Shown here piece after piece: positions 44,797 through 55,065 of a stretch of DNA of 64,000 bases. The notes under the pieces are model-generated. The model had not been told where the DNA came from, made no database searches, and worked only from the letters and a program-made list of their open reading frames with translations. The DNA comes from Ulvibacterium sp. (GTDB taxonomy: Bacteria > Bacteroidota > Bacteroidia > Flavobacteriales > Flavobacteriaceae), in NCBI RefSeq assembly GCF_028285715.1, contig NZ_JANQOO010000003.1, forward strand, positions 124,001-188,000, given 5' to 3'. Numbering within the stretch: position 1 is the stretch's first letter; each line of letters begins with the position of its first letter. A program made the translations under genes and the position numbers.

Positions 44797-47241
44797 TTAA
44801 AAATTTCCGATTCTAATGATGTCCGCAAAAATTCCTGAGGCCGTTACTTCAGCTCCCGCTCCTGCACCCTTTATGATCATAGGCTGGTCCGGGTATCGTT
44901 CCGTATAGAACAATACAATATTATCGCTTCCATGGAGATTATAAAAATCGTGGTCTTTTGGGATTTGCTGTAGCCCCACGCTAGCTTTTCCATCTTCATA
45001 TTGGGCTACATACTTTAACTTACATCCCGCATTGTTGGCTTCTTCGTATAAGGTCTGAAAGTCCTTTTCATACTTTTTTAAGGAAGCGAAAAAATCTGGG
45101 TTACCTTTTGTATCAAGGCTTTCCTTAGGAAGAAAGGATTTATTTTCAATATCATCGATTTCCAGTCGGTTTCCACTTTCCCGGGCCAAAATCAATATTT
45201 TACGCATCACATCTATCCCGCTAAGGTCTATTTTTGGATCCGGCTCGGTATAGCCCTCCTCTTGGGCTTGTTGTACCACATTGTGGAAAGTAGTCGTATC
45301 GTTGAAATTATTAAACACAAAATTGAGACTGCCCGATAAAACAGCCTGAATCTTTAGGACCTTGTCCCCCGAGGCAATCAGATGCTTCAAGGTATCGATT
45401 ATCGGCAACCCTGCCCCAACATTGGTTTCAAACAAAAAAGGTGCGCTGTATTCCCGTGCCATGTTTTTAAGGCCCTGATAATTTTCATAATCCGAGGAAC
45501 ACGCTATTTTATTGCAGGTAACCACGGAAATGCTACTTCCCAGATAGGAGCTGTACGTGGATGCCACTTCATCACTGGCTGTATTATCCACAAAAATGCT
45601 ATTCCGATAGTTTAATCTTTGAACGACGTCAAAAAACTTCTTCTTATCCGCCTTTTCGCCTTTCTGCAATAGCTCTTCCCAGTGCTTAAGGGCAATACCA
45701 TCTTCATCGAATATCATGGTCCGCGAATTTGATATTCCAATAACTCGGATATTGAGCTTTAAAAATTCTTTTAAATACTTTTTTTGCTGCTGAACCTGCC
45801 TCAAAAATTTAGAGCCTACGTTGCCAACACCCATGACAAAGAGATTCAATTGTTTGACGTTCTCTTCAAAAAAAGTTTCATGTAGGGCGTTCAATGCTTT
45901 TTTTACATCGGTTTTCTTAATGACCGCGGAAACATTGCGTTCAGAGGCCCCTTGGGCTATAGCCCTTATGTTCACGTTGTTCCTTCCCAAAGTACTGAAC
46001 ATTTTGCCGCTTAACCCCTGATGACTCTTCATATTATCGCCTACAAGGGCGATAATGGCCAAATCTCCTTCGGCAATGACCGGCTTTATTCGATTCCTAT
46101 CAATTTCGTATTCGAAGGCGGCATTCACCGTGGATATGGCCTCATCGGTATCCTTTGCCGAAATGCCTACACAAATGGAATGCTCGGAGGAAGCTTGGGT
46201 AATCAGTACAACGCTGATTTCCGCTTGCGAAAGGACTTCAAAGAAACGTTTTGAGATACCGGGAATACCTACCATCCCTGGACCTTCCAAGGAAAGTAGG
46301 GCGATGTCTTCCACATGACTGATACCCCGAACGGTCTTGCCCTTCCCATTTTTATTTTGGGTGATCAAAGTGCCTTTATCCTCCGGTTGAAAAGTATTTT
46401 TTATCGCTATCGAAATTCCTTTGGACAACACGGGCTGAATCGTTGGTGGATATAATACTTTAGCGCCAAAATGTGATAGCTCCATAGCCTCTTCATAGGA
46501 AATATGCGGTAGTGCCTTGGCCTGTTTTACAAGTTTGGGATTTGCGGTGTACATACCACTGACATCGGTCCAGATCTCCAAAATATCGGCGTCCATGGCC
46601 GCAGCAAAAATAGCTGCGGTGTAATCGGAACCTCCTCTGCCCAGCGTGGTGGAATTTCCAGTTTCCGAGGATGAGATAAACCCTGGGGTGATAACTATGC
46701 GTTTTTGGGCATCTTCAAAGAAAGCCTTGCAAAGCGTATTGGTAAGTTCAAAATTCACAACGGCCTTTTCGTTGAGATCGTTCGTTTTAATAAGCTCCCT
46801 GCTGTCCTTGTATGCTACATCCATTTGTTCTTGCTTAAAGAACTCGAATATGACGTAAGACGAAAGCAATTCACCATAACTAACGATTTTGTCGGATAAC
46901 TTGGTCGTAAGTTCTCCTATCAAATAAGAACCTTCCAAAAGGGTCTCTAGAGTATTGAGGTCACTTTTTACCTTACTGAGAATTCTACTTCGGCCTTGGA
47001 CGGGAATTAGCTTTTTAATGGCGTCCAAATGCCTATCCTCAATAGCCTTGAGAACCGATTTATATTTCCCATCCTGTTGGGAAGCCAAGTGGGCTGCCTG
47101 GAGGAGCAAGTCGGTTATTCCCCCAAAGGCAGAGACGACCACTATGTTTTTAGAGTTATCGCTTTGGGATACGATATTCTTTACAAGGCTTATATTTTTT
47201 GCGTTGGCAACGGATGTACCACCAAATTTTAAAACTTTCAT
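44797..47241 (-). CDS. thrA: Bifunctional aspartokinase / homoserine dehydrogenase I
   Basis: 814 residues, the fused form. The aspartokinase part starts MKVLKFGGTSVA and has GRGGSDYTAAIFAAAM; two ACT domains follow (about 310-460); the homoserine dehydrogenase part begins at GVGNVGSKFL (about 470) and carries VGAGLPIIDTLKHL and the lysine-rich substrate site. It catalyses steps one and three of the aspartate-to-threonine pathway and is usually feedback-inhibited by threonine. It has a full promoter and a leader of about 175 nt with a short ORF. Confidence 0.97.
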   Translation of the reverse strand: MKVLKFGGTSVANAKNISLVKNIVSQSDNSKNIVVVSAFGGITDLLLQAAHLASQQDGKYKSVLKAIEDRHLDAIKKLIPVQGRSRILSKVKSDLNTLETLLEGSYLIGELTTKLSDKIVSYGELLSSYVIFEFFKQEQMDVAYKDSRELIKTNDLNEKAVVNFELTNTLCKAFFEDAQKRIVITPGFISSSETGNSTTLGRGGSDYTAAIFAAAMDADILEIWTDVSGMYTANPKLVKQAKALPHISYEEAMELSHFGAKVLYPPTIQPVLSKGISIAIKNTFQPEDKGTLITQNKNGKGKTVRGISHVEDIALLSLEGPGMVGIPGISKRFFEVLSQAEISVVLITQASSEHSICVGISAKDTDEAISTVNAAFEYEIDRNRIKPVIAEGDLAIIALVGDNMKSHQGLSGKMFSTLGRNNVNIRAIAQGASERNVSAVIKKTDVKKALNALHETFFEENVKQLNLFVMGVGNVGSKFLRQVQQQKKYLKEFLKLNIRVIGISNSRTMIFDEDGIALKHWEELLQKGEKADKKKFFDVVQRLNYRNSIFVDNTASDEVASTYSSYLGSSISVVTCNKIACSSDYENYQGLKNMAREYSAPFLFETNVGAGLPIIDTLKHLIASGDKVLKIQAVLSGSLNFVFNNFNDTTTFHNVVQQAQEEGYTEPDPKIDLSGIDVMRKILILARESGNRLEIDDIENKSFLPKESLDTKGNPDFFASLKKYEKDFQTLYEEANNAGCKLKYVAQYEDGKASVGLQQIPKDHDFYNLHGSDNIVLFYTERYPDQPMIIKGAGAGAEVTASGIFADIIRIGNF

Positions 47242-47316
47242 CTGATAAAATGCTTGAAGTTTGCTATTGTATTAAAAAGGTATGGAAAATGCGTAGACGG
47301 ACGGAAATAGAATTGC

Positions 47317-47379
47317 TTACCCCAAAGGGGTGGTGCCAAGGGTAAAAACACAATAGATATTGAATGAAGAAACTAGCAT
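47317..47379 (-). CDS. Short leader ORF before thrA (possible leader peptide)
   Basis: A 20-codon ORF inside the untranslated leader of thrA. It contains three Thr codons (all ACC) in the last nine codons, one Ile, and ends at a 5-bp ACCCC/GGGGT hairpin that includes the stop. In enteric bacteria a Thr/Ile-rich peptide controls thrABC by attenuation; here the Thr richness is modest and no clear terminator follows the ORF. It is a candidate only. Confidence 0.35.
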   Translation of the reverse strand: MLVSSFNIYCVFTLGTTPLG

Positions 47380-47423
47380 TTGTTTGTCCGGCTTATTAAA
47401 AAAGCATACTTCTTAGATAGGTC

Positions 47424-47454
47424 CAAATGTAGTACTTTTAGCAACCCAATCAAA
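47424..47454 (-). promoter_or_regulatory. Promoter of the thrABC operon
   Basis: On the minus strand TTTG (47451-47454), exactly 19 nt, then TACATTTG (47424-47431): a perfect match to TTTG-N19-TAnnTTTG. The transcript would start near 47417, about 175 nt before thrA. Confidence 0.8.
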
Positions 47455-47507
47455 TGTTTGGATGAATTTTTACGGAATTGATAGTTTTAGACAAAAACCT
47501 TTGTTGA

Positions 47508-49058
47508 ATGAAGATTTTCACAGCTGAACAAATCTATTTGGCGGACAAATCCACAATTGAAAATCAACGCATTTCCAGCACTCAGCTTATGGAAAGGGCT
47601 GCCACCGGGATTTTTGATTGGATTCATAGGCGTATGCAAGGTGCCCAGGTAAAAATTCATTTATTCTGTGGTATCGGGAACAATGGGGGAGATGGTATTG
47701 CCGTTGCGAGGCACCTGCAGGATCACGGTTACAATATTGGTGTCTATGTGGTAAACTACAGTAAAAAAAGATCTGAGGACTTCCTTATTAATCTAGAGCG
47801 GTTGAAGGAAAGGAAGGTATGGCCAGTTTTTTTGGAGGAGCGTTCGGACCTTCCTATAATAGGACGGGACGATATCATTATAGACGCCATTTTTGGTATA
47901 GGTTTAAATAGAAAACCCGATAAATGGGTTGGTAGGCTAATGCGGCATTTAAATGATTCGGATGCTTTTATTCTTTCCATAGATGTTCCTTCCGGATTGT
48001 TTTTGGATAAGGGAGTTGCTGATAGTGAAGCTGTAATAAGGGCCAATTACGTGTTAAGTTTCCAAGCTCCAAAATTGATTTTTTTCCTTCCCGGTACCGG
48101 CGTCTTTGTCGATAATTGGGAAGTGTTGGATATCGGATTGGATTCCAATTTTATGGTATCTACCGAAACGGCATATGAGCTTATCGGTAAAAAAGAAGTT
48201 CTGCCCTTATATATACCACGAGAAAAATTCGCTCATAAAGGTTCATACGGCCATTCGTTGATTATCGGTGGCAGTTACGGCAAGATCGGGGCAATTACCC
48301 TTGCTTCCAAAGCCTGTCTTAAAGCCGGAAGTGGCCTGGTAAGCACTTACCTACCACATTGTGGATACATTCCCTTGCAAACTTTTCTTCCTGAAAACAT
48401 GGTTATAACCGACAAAGGAGAGAAATATATTGAGCATATAGATTTTGAGATTGAACCAAATGCCATAGGAATAGGTGTCGGTTTGGGTACCTCCAAGAAA
48501 ACGGTAAAGGCATTTTCGGACTTTTTATCCAAGAATACAAGACCTCTGGTCATCGATGCGGATGGATTGAACATTCTCTCCAAGAATAGGGAGTTGATCG
48601 AAAAAATTCCTCCTCAAACTGTCCTTACGCCCCATCCAAAGGAACTGGAACGATTAATAGGAAATTGGAAGGATGATTTTGACAAACTTGCCAAGGCAAA
48701 GACCTTTTCTAAGGAGTACGATTGTATCCTAGTTATAAAAGGGGCCCATACCATTACTATTTATAAAGACAAAGGATACATAAACACTACGGGAAATCCA
48801 GGAATGGCCACGGCCGGAAGCGGTGATGCGCTTACCGGAATACTTACCGGTTTAGTTGCCCAGGGGTATACCCCCTTGTCCGCTACCATATTAGGTATCT
48901 ACCTGCATGGCAGGGCAGGGGATATAGCTATTGAAAAAATGGGGTATCAAGCCCTTACCGCTTCGGATATTACAGCTCATATTGGCAAAGCGTATTTGGA
49001 CTTGTTTATAACACCCGAACGCACATCGGAACAGGCTTCTAAAGAAAATGAGAGTTGA
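47508..49058 (+). CDS. nnr: Bifunctional NAD(P)HX epimerase / ADP-dependent NAD(P)HX dehydratase
   Basis: 516 residues. The N-terminal YjeF (epimerase) domain covers about 1-215 with GIGNNGGDGIAVARHL; the C-terminal ribokinase-like dehydratase domain has HKGSYGHSLIIGGSYGKIGA, VIDADGLNIL, TPHPKELERL and GNPGMATAGSGDALTGIL. It repairs hydrated NADH and NADPH. It is divergent from thrA and converges with the small gene that follows. Confidence 0.96.
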   Translation: MKIFTAEQIYLADKSTIENQRISSTQLMERAATGIFDWIHRRMQGAQVKIHLFCGIGNNGGDGIAVARHLQDHGYNIGVYVVNYSKKRSEDFLINLERLKERKVWPVFLEERSDLPIIGRDDIIIDAIFGIGLNRKPDKWVGRLMRHLNDSDAFILSIDVPSGLFLDKGVADSEAVIRANYVLSFQAPKLIFFLPGTGVFVDNWEVLDIGLDSNFMVSTETAYELIGKKEVLPLYIPREKFAHKGSYGHSLIIGGSYGKIGAITLASKACLKAGSGLVSTYLPHCGYIPLQTFLPENMVITDKGEKYIEHIDFEIEPNAIGIGVGLGTSKKTVKAFSDFLSKNTRPLVIDADGLNILSKNRELIEKIPPQTVLTPHPKELERLIGNWKDDFDKLAKAKTFSKEYDCILVIKGAHTITIYKDKGYINTTGNPGMATAGSGDALTGILTGLVAQGYTPLSATILGIYLHGRAGDIAIEKMGYQALTASDITAHIGKAYLDLFITPERTSEQASKENES

Positions 49059-49080
49059 TGCTTACAATTGTATGGCGGGT

Positions 49081-49482
49081 CTACTTTGCTTTTACTCTTT
49101 GCTTAACCCAGGTCAAGGCGTTGTCGAACTCTATAAAGAACTTCATGGGTTTTTTATAGAATAGTTTTTCTATCTTAAAGTTGTGCATATCAACTTCCTT
49201 TACTGAAACTATGGCAAAGGCCTTTAGGTTCTCCAATTCCCTCAAGTAGTTGTAAATAGTAGGGTCAATGGCATAGGAATGCTTCCGAAGACTGATAAAA
49301 CCAAAATTTTTACCCCTAAAATGAATTTCTGATATTCCAATAATTTGATAGGCACGTTCCAGTGTCAGTGTTGATCCCTCTTCAAAAATGGATACCATAT
49401 AATTATCGTACACCTGCACTTTTCCAATCTCCAATTGATATTCTCTGACAATCACTGTCTTCTTTGGCTGTCCCACTTTCAT
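49081..49482 (-). CDS. Hypothetical protein, STAS/SpoIIAA-like fold
   Basis: 133 residues, no signal peptide or membrane span. Alternating beta strands and helices and the ending KLFYKKPMKFFIEFDNALTWVKQ recall the SpoIIAA-like/DUF families with a STAS fold. No known domain is certain. It converges with nnr (22-nt gap). Confidence 0.65.
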   Translation of the reverse strand: MKVGQPKKTVIVREYQLEIGKVQVYDNYMVSIFEEGSTLTLERAYQIIGISEIHFRGKNFGFISLRKHSYAIDPTIYNYLRELENLKAFAIVSVKEVDMHNFKIEKLFYKKPMKFFIEFDNALTWVKQRVKAK

Positions 49483-49629
49483 TTCATATATTTAATAGTG
49501 TCTGGAACGAAAGTAGATGTATGCCCAGATTTTATATAAAAAATTAGATTAAAGGCTTAAATATCGTTTATATTGCTTTTCGGCAGTATTTCACGTATTT
49601 TATTTCCTACACACTTCATCCAGGGATAT

Positions 49630-49665
49630 AAAAAAGGGAGCCATATTCATATGGCTCCCTTTTTT
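49630..49665. terminator. Bidirectional terminator downstream of clpC
   Basis: A 17-bp stem, AAAAAAGGGAGCCATAT with ATATGGCTCCCTTTTTT, loop TC. It has A- and T-runs on both sides and lies 20 nt past the clpC stop. Confidence 0.9.
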
Positions 49666-49685
49666 AAAATTCATTGATATATTCC

Positions 49686-52235
49686 TTAGGTATTGGAAGA
49701 TTTCTCGGCCTTTTTGATGGTTATAGTAAGTTCATCATTCTTTTTGTCCAAATCCATCTGAATGCTGTCTCCCTCTTCCAATTTGGAGTTGACAATTTCC
49801 TCGGCCAGGGCATCCTCAATATACTTTTGGATGGCTCTCTTTAGCGGCCTGGCCCCATATTGTTTGTCAAATCCTTTTTCCGCGATATAGTCCTTAGCCT
49901 TTACCGTAAGTTTGAGATTGTAGCCAATATCCTTTATTCTTGCGAACAACTTATCCAGCTCAATGTCTATAATCTTGTGAATATGTTCACGCTCCAAAGG
50001 ATTAAACACGATAACATCATCTATACGGTTCAGAAACTCGGGGGCAAAGGCTTTTTTTAGAGCACTTTCTATCACACTTTTATGATGGCTGTCCTCTTGG
50101 GCTTTTTTTGCAGCGGTTCCAAAACCTACGCCCTGTCCAAAATCCTTCAACTGCCTGGCACCAATATTGGATGTCATGATAATAATGGTATTCCTGAAAT
50201 CTATTTTTCGCCCTAGACTATCGGTAAGGTAACCATCATCCAAAACTTGCAAAAGCATGTTGAATACATCTGGATGGGCTTTTTCCACCTCGTCCAATAA
50301 GATTACGGAATATGGCTTTCTTCGAACCTTCTCCGTAAGCTGTCCACCTTCTTCGTAACCAACATATCCCGGGGGTGCCCCGACCAATCGAGAAATAGCG
50401 AATTTTTCCATGTATTCGCTCATGTCTATACGAATAAGCGCGTCCTCGGAATCGAACAATTCCTTGGCCAATACCTTGGCCAATTGGGTTTTTCCTACCC
50501 CGGTCTGTCCCAGGAAGATAAAGGAACCTATAGGTTTGTTGGGATCCTTAAGTCCGGCCCTGTTTCTCTGGATGGCCTTGGCCACTTTCGCCACGGCTTC
50601 ATCCTGACCGATTACATTGGCTTTTATCAATTCAGGCAACTCCGCCAACTTATTACTTTCCGTTTGGGCTATTCTATTTACGGGGATACCGCTCATCATG
50701 GAAACCACATCAGCTACATTGTCCTCGGTCACCGTTTCTTTATGCTGCTTGCTGTCTTCTTCCCATTTTTCCTGAGCTGAAGCCAAATCTTTTTCCAAAC
50801 GCTTTTCGTCATCCCTTAGTTTGGCGGCCTCTTCATACTTTTGTTTTTTGACCACACTATTTTTAAGCTCGCGTACGTCCTCCAATTGTTTTTCCAATTC
50901 CAGGATTTGCTTGGGAACATCCATATTTACGATATGCACACGGGAACCTGCTTCATCCATGGCATCTATGGCCTTGTCTGGAAGAAACCTATCCGTCATA
51001 TATCGATTGGTCAATTTAACACAGGCAACAATGGCTTCATTCGTATATTCCACATTGTGGTGGTCTTCGTACTTCCCTTTAATATTCTGAAGAATCTCAA
51101 TGGTTTCCTCAACCGAAGTAGGTTCAACGATAACCTTCTGGAAACGTCTTTCGAGTGCTCCGTCCTTTTCAATATACTGTCTGTATTCGTCCAGAGTAGT
51201 GGCGCCGATACATTGAATCTCTCCCCGGGCAAGTGCCGGTTTAAACATATTGGAGGCATCCAAACTTCCGGTCGCCCCACCAGCACCGACTATCGTGTGA
51301 ATCTCGTCTATAAAAAGGATAACATCGTCATTCTTTTCAAGCTCGTTCATTACAGCCTTCATGCGCTCTTCGAATTGGCCCCGATATTTTGTGCCGGCTA
51401 CAAGCGACGCCAGATCCAAAGTCACTACCCGTTTGTTATACAGTATCCGAGATACTTTCTTATTTATGATGCGCAGTGCCAGACCTTCGGCAATGGCACT
51501 TTTCCCTACTCCCGGTTCCCCTATCAAAAGGGGATTGTTCTTCTTACGCCTACTCAAAATCTGGGACACGCGCTCTATTTCCTTTTCCCTGCCAACAACA
51601 GGATCAAGCCGATTTTCCTCTGCCAATCTGGTAAGGTCCCTTCCAAAATTATCCAGAACCGGGGTTTTGGATTTTTTGTTGCCTTTTTGACCCGAAGAGG
51701 TTCCAAAAGTACTTTCCTTTCCTTCAGTAGCGTCATCGGAATCGCTTGGAAACGATTCCGAGGTAGGAGCATCCACAATATCATCATCGCTGGTGATCAT
51801 AAACTTGAATTGTTCCTTAACACCGTCATAATCTACCTTTAACTTATGTAAAAGCTTAGTGGTCGGGTCATTTTCGTTACGTAAAATGCACAGCAACAAA
51901 TGCGCCGTGTTTATGGAGGAACTTTGAAAGAGTTTGGCTTCAAGAAATGTTGTCTTTAAGGCACGCTCCGCCTGTCTGGTCAAATGCAGGTTTTTCTTGT
52001 CTTTTTGTATGCCGCTAGGGTTTGGGTTGGAAGGGCTCAGAATCTCCACTTTTCGTCGGAGATGGTCCAAATCCACATCAAGGGCATCCAATATGCTTAT
52101 TGCTTTTCCATTGCCGTCCCGCAAAAGTCCCAACATCAAATGTTCGGTACCAATAAAGTCATGTCCGAGTCTCAGTGCTTCCTCTTTGCTGTAGGCGATC
52201 ACGTCCTTGACCCTAGGTGAAAAATTGTCATCCAT
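49686..52235 (-). CDS. clpC: ATP-dependent Clp protease ATP-binding subunit ClpC
   Basis: 849 residues. Two Clp N repeats (about 1-145), AAA module 1 with Walker A GEPGVGKS at residues 239-246, a UVR/coiled middle segment (KLRDDEKRLEKDLASA), and AAA module 2 with GQTGVGKT at 576-583. The UVR segment separates ClpC from ClpA/ClpB. It unfolds proteins for ClpP. A strong terminator follows. No CtsR or McsAB genes are near it. Confidence 0.96.
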   Translation of the reverse strand: MDDNFSPRVKDVIAYSKEEALRLGHDFIGTEHLMLGLLRDGNGKAISILDALDVDLDHLRRKVEILSPSNPNPSGIQKDKKNLHLTRQAERALKTTFLEAKLFQSSSINTAHLLLCILRNENDPTTKLLHKLKVDYDGVKEQFKFMITSDDDIVDAPTSESFPSDSDDATEGKESTFGTSSGQKGNKKSKTPVLDNFGRDLTRLAEENRLDPVVGREKEIERVSQILSRRKKNNPLLIGEPGVGKSAIAEGLALRIINKKVSRILYNKRVVTLDLASLVAGTKYRGQFEERMKAVMNELEKNDDVILFIDEIHTIVGAGGATGSLDASNMFKPALARGEIQCIGATTLDEYRQYIEKDGALERRFQKVIVEPTSVEETIEILQNIKGKYEDHHNVEYTNEAIVACVKLTNRYMTDRFLPDKAIDAMDEAGSRVHIVNMDVPKQILELEKQLEDVRELKNSVVKKQKYEEAAKLRDDEKRLEKDLASAQEKWEEDSKQHKETVTEDNVADVVSMMSGIPVNRIAQTESNKLAELPELIKANVIGQDEAVAKVAKAIQRNRAGLKDPNKPIGSFIFLGQTGVGKTQLAKVLAKELFDSEDALIRIDMSEYMEKFAISRLVGAPPGYVGYEEGGQLTEKVRRKPYSVILLDEVEKAHPDVFNMLLQVLDDGYLTDSLGRKIDFRNTIIIMTSNIGARQLKDFGQGVGFGTAAKKAQEDSHHKSVIESALKKAFAPEFLNRIDDVIVFNPLEREHIHKIIDIELDKLFARIKDIGYNLKLTVKAKDYIAEKGFDKQYGARPLKRAIQKYIEDALAEEIVNSKLEEGDSIQMDLDKKNDELTITIKKAEKSSNT

Positions 52236-52494
52236 AGAAATTTCCTTTCATCTATAAAATTAGTAAATCTAGCCTTATCTCGGACAAATACCGTACCTAT
52301 ATTCGATAAACTAGTCCTAAATGACGAAAAAAGCATTGATTTACAAAATAATTAACAGTGGAATTATCAACGAAAACGGGGTGTCAAAGTGTTAATAAAT
52401 TATTGAATAAAGTACTCTGAATATGCTTTAAAAGCCTCTATTTTCCGTATATTGGCATGCTTTTTTAATGAACTAAAAGAACAAGATTTTTATA

Positions 52495-55032
52495 ATGGCT
52501 GAAGGAGAAAAATTGATTCCTATCAACATTGAGGACGAAATGAAATCTGCCTACATTGATTACTCAATGTCGGTCATTGTGTCACGTGCATTACCTGATG
52601 TCAGGGACGGCCTAAAACCGGTACACCGAAGGGTTTTGTACGGCATGCACGAATTGGGGGTCAGATCGAATAGTGCCCATAAAAAATCCGCCCGTATTGT
52701 CGGGGAGGTTTTGGGTAAATATCACCCGCACGGGGATACCTCGGTTTATGACACCATGGTTCGGATGGCACAAGAGTGGAGTCTGCGCTATATGTTGGTG
52801 GATGGTCAAGGAAATTTTGGTTCCATAGATGGGGATAGTCCTGCTGCAATGCGGTATACAGAAGCGCGAATGCGTAAAATAGCAGACGAGATGTTGGCGG
52901 ATATCGATAAGGATACCGTAGACCACCAACTTAATTTTGACGACTCCCTTGAGGAGCCGACCGTATTGCCCACTCGAGTTCCTAATTTATTGGTTAACGG
53001 AGCTTCCGGGATAGCCGTGGGAATGGCTACCAATATGCCCCCCCATAATCTTTCCGAGGTAGTGGAAGGTACGGTTGCCTTTATAGACAATCCGGAAATA
53101 GAAATTGATGAACTCATCACCCATATCAAGGCACCTGATTTCCCTACTGGTGGCATCATCTACGGTTATGATGGCGTAAAGGAAGCCTTTCATACAGGTA
53201 GGGGAAGGGTAAAGATTCGTGCAAAAGCCAATATTGAGGAGGTCCAAGGTAGAGAATGCATCGTGGTTACCGAAATTCCATTTCAGGTGAACAAGGCGGA
53301 TATGATCAAGAAAACCGCCGATTTGATCAATGAAAAGAAAATTGACGGTATTTCCAGTATACGGGACGAATCCGATAGAAAAGGTATGCGTATCGTGTAC
53401 ATTCTAAAGCGCGATGCCATTCCTAATATTGTACTGAACACACTTTACAAATATACGGCACTACAGTCCTCCTTTAGTGTAAACAATATAGCCCTTGTAA
53501 AAGGGCGGCCACAATTGCTGAACATCAAGGAAATGATTCATCATTTTGTGGAGCACAGGCATGAGGTAGTCGTAAGGCGCACAAAGTTTGAGCTTAAAAA
53601 AGCGGAAGATAGGGCCCATATTCTGGAAGGCCTTATCATAGCCTCGGACAATATAGACGAGGTCATCGCCATTATTCGAGGTTCTTCCAATGCGGATGAA
53701 GCCCGTGAAAATTTGATGGAACGGTTTAAATTGACCGAAATTCAATCCAAGGCTATTGTTGAAATGCGTTTGCGCCAGCTTACCGGTTTGGAGCAGGATA
53801 AGTTGCGCTCGGAATACGATGAGGTAATCAAGACCATCGCCGACCTCAAGGACATCCTTGACAAAAAGGAACGGAGGATGCAGATCATCAAGGAGGAGCT
53901 TTTGGAGGTAAACGAGAAATACGGTGATGCCAGAAGGTCTGAAATCAATTTTGCCGGGGGTGACCTGAGCATAGAGGATATGATTCCGGACGAACAAGTG
54001 GTCATCACCATTTCACATGCCGGTTATATCAAAAGAACTCCATTGACCGAGTACAAAACCCAAAATAGAGGTGGGGTCGGCCAAAAGGCATCCTCCACAA
54101 GAAACGAGGATTTTCTTGAATATCTCTTTGTCGGGACCAACCATCAATATATGTTGTTCTTTACCCAAAAAGGAAAATGTTTTTGGATGCGGGTCTATGA
54201 AATACCGGAAGGAAGTAGAACTTCCAAGGGAAGGGCGATACAAAATCTTATCAACATAGAACAAGATGACAATGTAAAGGCATTCATTTGTACTAGGGAC
54301 CTTAAGGATGAGGACTACGTCAATAGTCATTATGTGATAATGGCCACCAAAAAAGGTGTCGTAAAAAAGACCTCCCTGGAGCAATATTCCCGACCCAGAC
54401 AAAATGGAATCAATGCCATTGGTATACGGGAGGGCGATGAGCTTTTGGAAGCCAAGCTCACCACGGGGACCAGTCAAATACTATTGGGCCTAAAGTCCGG
54501 TAAGGCCATACGGTTCGAGGAGAGTAAGACCAGACCCATGGGTAGAAATGCCTCAGGGGTAAGGGGTATTACCCTGGCCGATGATAACGATGAGGTAATC
54601 GGTATGGTTTCGGTACACAATTTTGATGAGGATATCTTGGTGGTTTCTGAGAACGGCTACGGAAAACGATCAAGTATCGATGACTATCGGATTACCAATA
54701 GGGGAGGAAAAGGGGTAAAAACCATCTCCATTACGGAAAAGACAGGAGGCCTAGTGGCCATCAAAAACGTTTCCGATTCGGATGACCTGATGATTATTAA
54801 TAAATCGGGTATTGCCATTAGAATGGGTGTTGAGGATTTAAGGGTAATGGGAAGGGCCACACAAGGTGTTAAGCTAATTAATCTTAAAGATAACGACTCC
54901 ATAGCGGCGGTTGCCAAGGTTATGAAGGATGAGGATGAATTGGATGATACGGATATCCTTGATATTGAGGTAAATACAGAAGATGGCACGGCTCTTGATA
55001 ATGAAAGCTCCGAAGAATCAAAAGAGGAATAA
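52495..55032 (+). CDS. gyrA: DNA gyrase subunit A
   Basis: 845 residues. Catalytic Tyr is Y121 in AMRYTEARM. The quinolone-determining region reads [10 protein letters not shown], with Thr at 82 and Asp at 86, the normal state in flavobacteria. The C-terminal beta-pinwheel has a deviating GyrA box QNRGGVG near residue 524 and ends in an acidic tail. With GyrB it introduces negative supercoils. It is divergent from clpC with a gap of 259 nt. Confidence 0.96.
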   Translation: MAEGEKLIPINIEDEMKSAYIDYSMSVIVSRALPDVRDGLKPVHRRVLYGMHELGVRSNSAHKKSARIVGEVLGKYHPHGDTSVYDTMVRMAQEWSLRYMLVDGQGNFGSIDGDSPAAMRYTEARMRKIADEMLADIDKDTVDHQLNFDDSLEEPTVLPTRVPNLLVNGASGIAVGMATNMPPHNLSEVVEGTVAFIDNPEIEIDELITHIKAPDFPTGGIIYGYDGVKEAFHTGRGRVKIRAKANIEEVQGRECIVVTEIPFQVNKADMIKKTADLINEKKIDGISSIRDESDRKGMRIVYILKRDAIPNIVLNTLYKYTALQSSFSVNNIALVKGRPQLLNIKEMIHHFVEHRHEVVVRRTKFELKKAEDRAHILEGLIIASDNIDEVIAIIRGSSNADEARENLMERFKLTEIQSKAIVEMRLRQLTGLEQDKLRSEYDEVIKTIADLKDILDKKERRMQIIKEELLEVNEKYGDARRSEINFAGGDLSIEDMIPDEQVVITISHAGYIKRTPLTEYKTQNRGGVGQKASSTRNEDFLEYLFVGTNHQYMLFFTQKGKCFWMRVYEIPEGSRTSKGRAIQNLINIEQDDNVKAFICTRDLKDEDYVNSHYVIMATKKGVVKKTSLEQYSRPRQNGINAIGIREGDELLEAKLTTGTSQILLGLKSGKAIRFEESKTRPMGRNASGVRGITLADDNDEVIGMVSVHNFDEDILVVSENGYGKRSSIDDYRITNRGGKGVKTISITEKTGGLVAIKNVSDSDDLMIINKSGIAIRMGVEDLRVMGRATQGVKLINLKDNDSIAAVAKVMKDEDELDDTDILDIEVNTEDGTALDNESSEESKEE

Positions 55033-55065
55033 TCAATAAACACTAATAATTTAATTAATTCAAAA

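Noticed and set aside
50841-51842. A 333-codon plus-strand frame inside clpC
   Set aside because: It is antisense to a highly conserved clpC region and shows no domain; a product of codon bias in the real gene.
52726-52755. Thr at GyrA position 82 as a quinolone-resistance change
   Set aside because: Thr82 with Asp86 is the wild-type state known from flavobacteria such as Flavobacterium psychrophilum.
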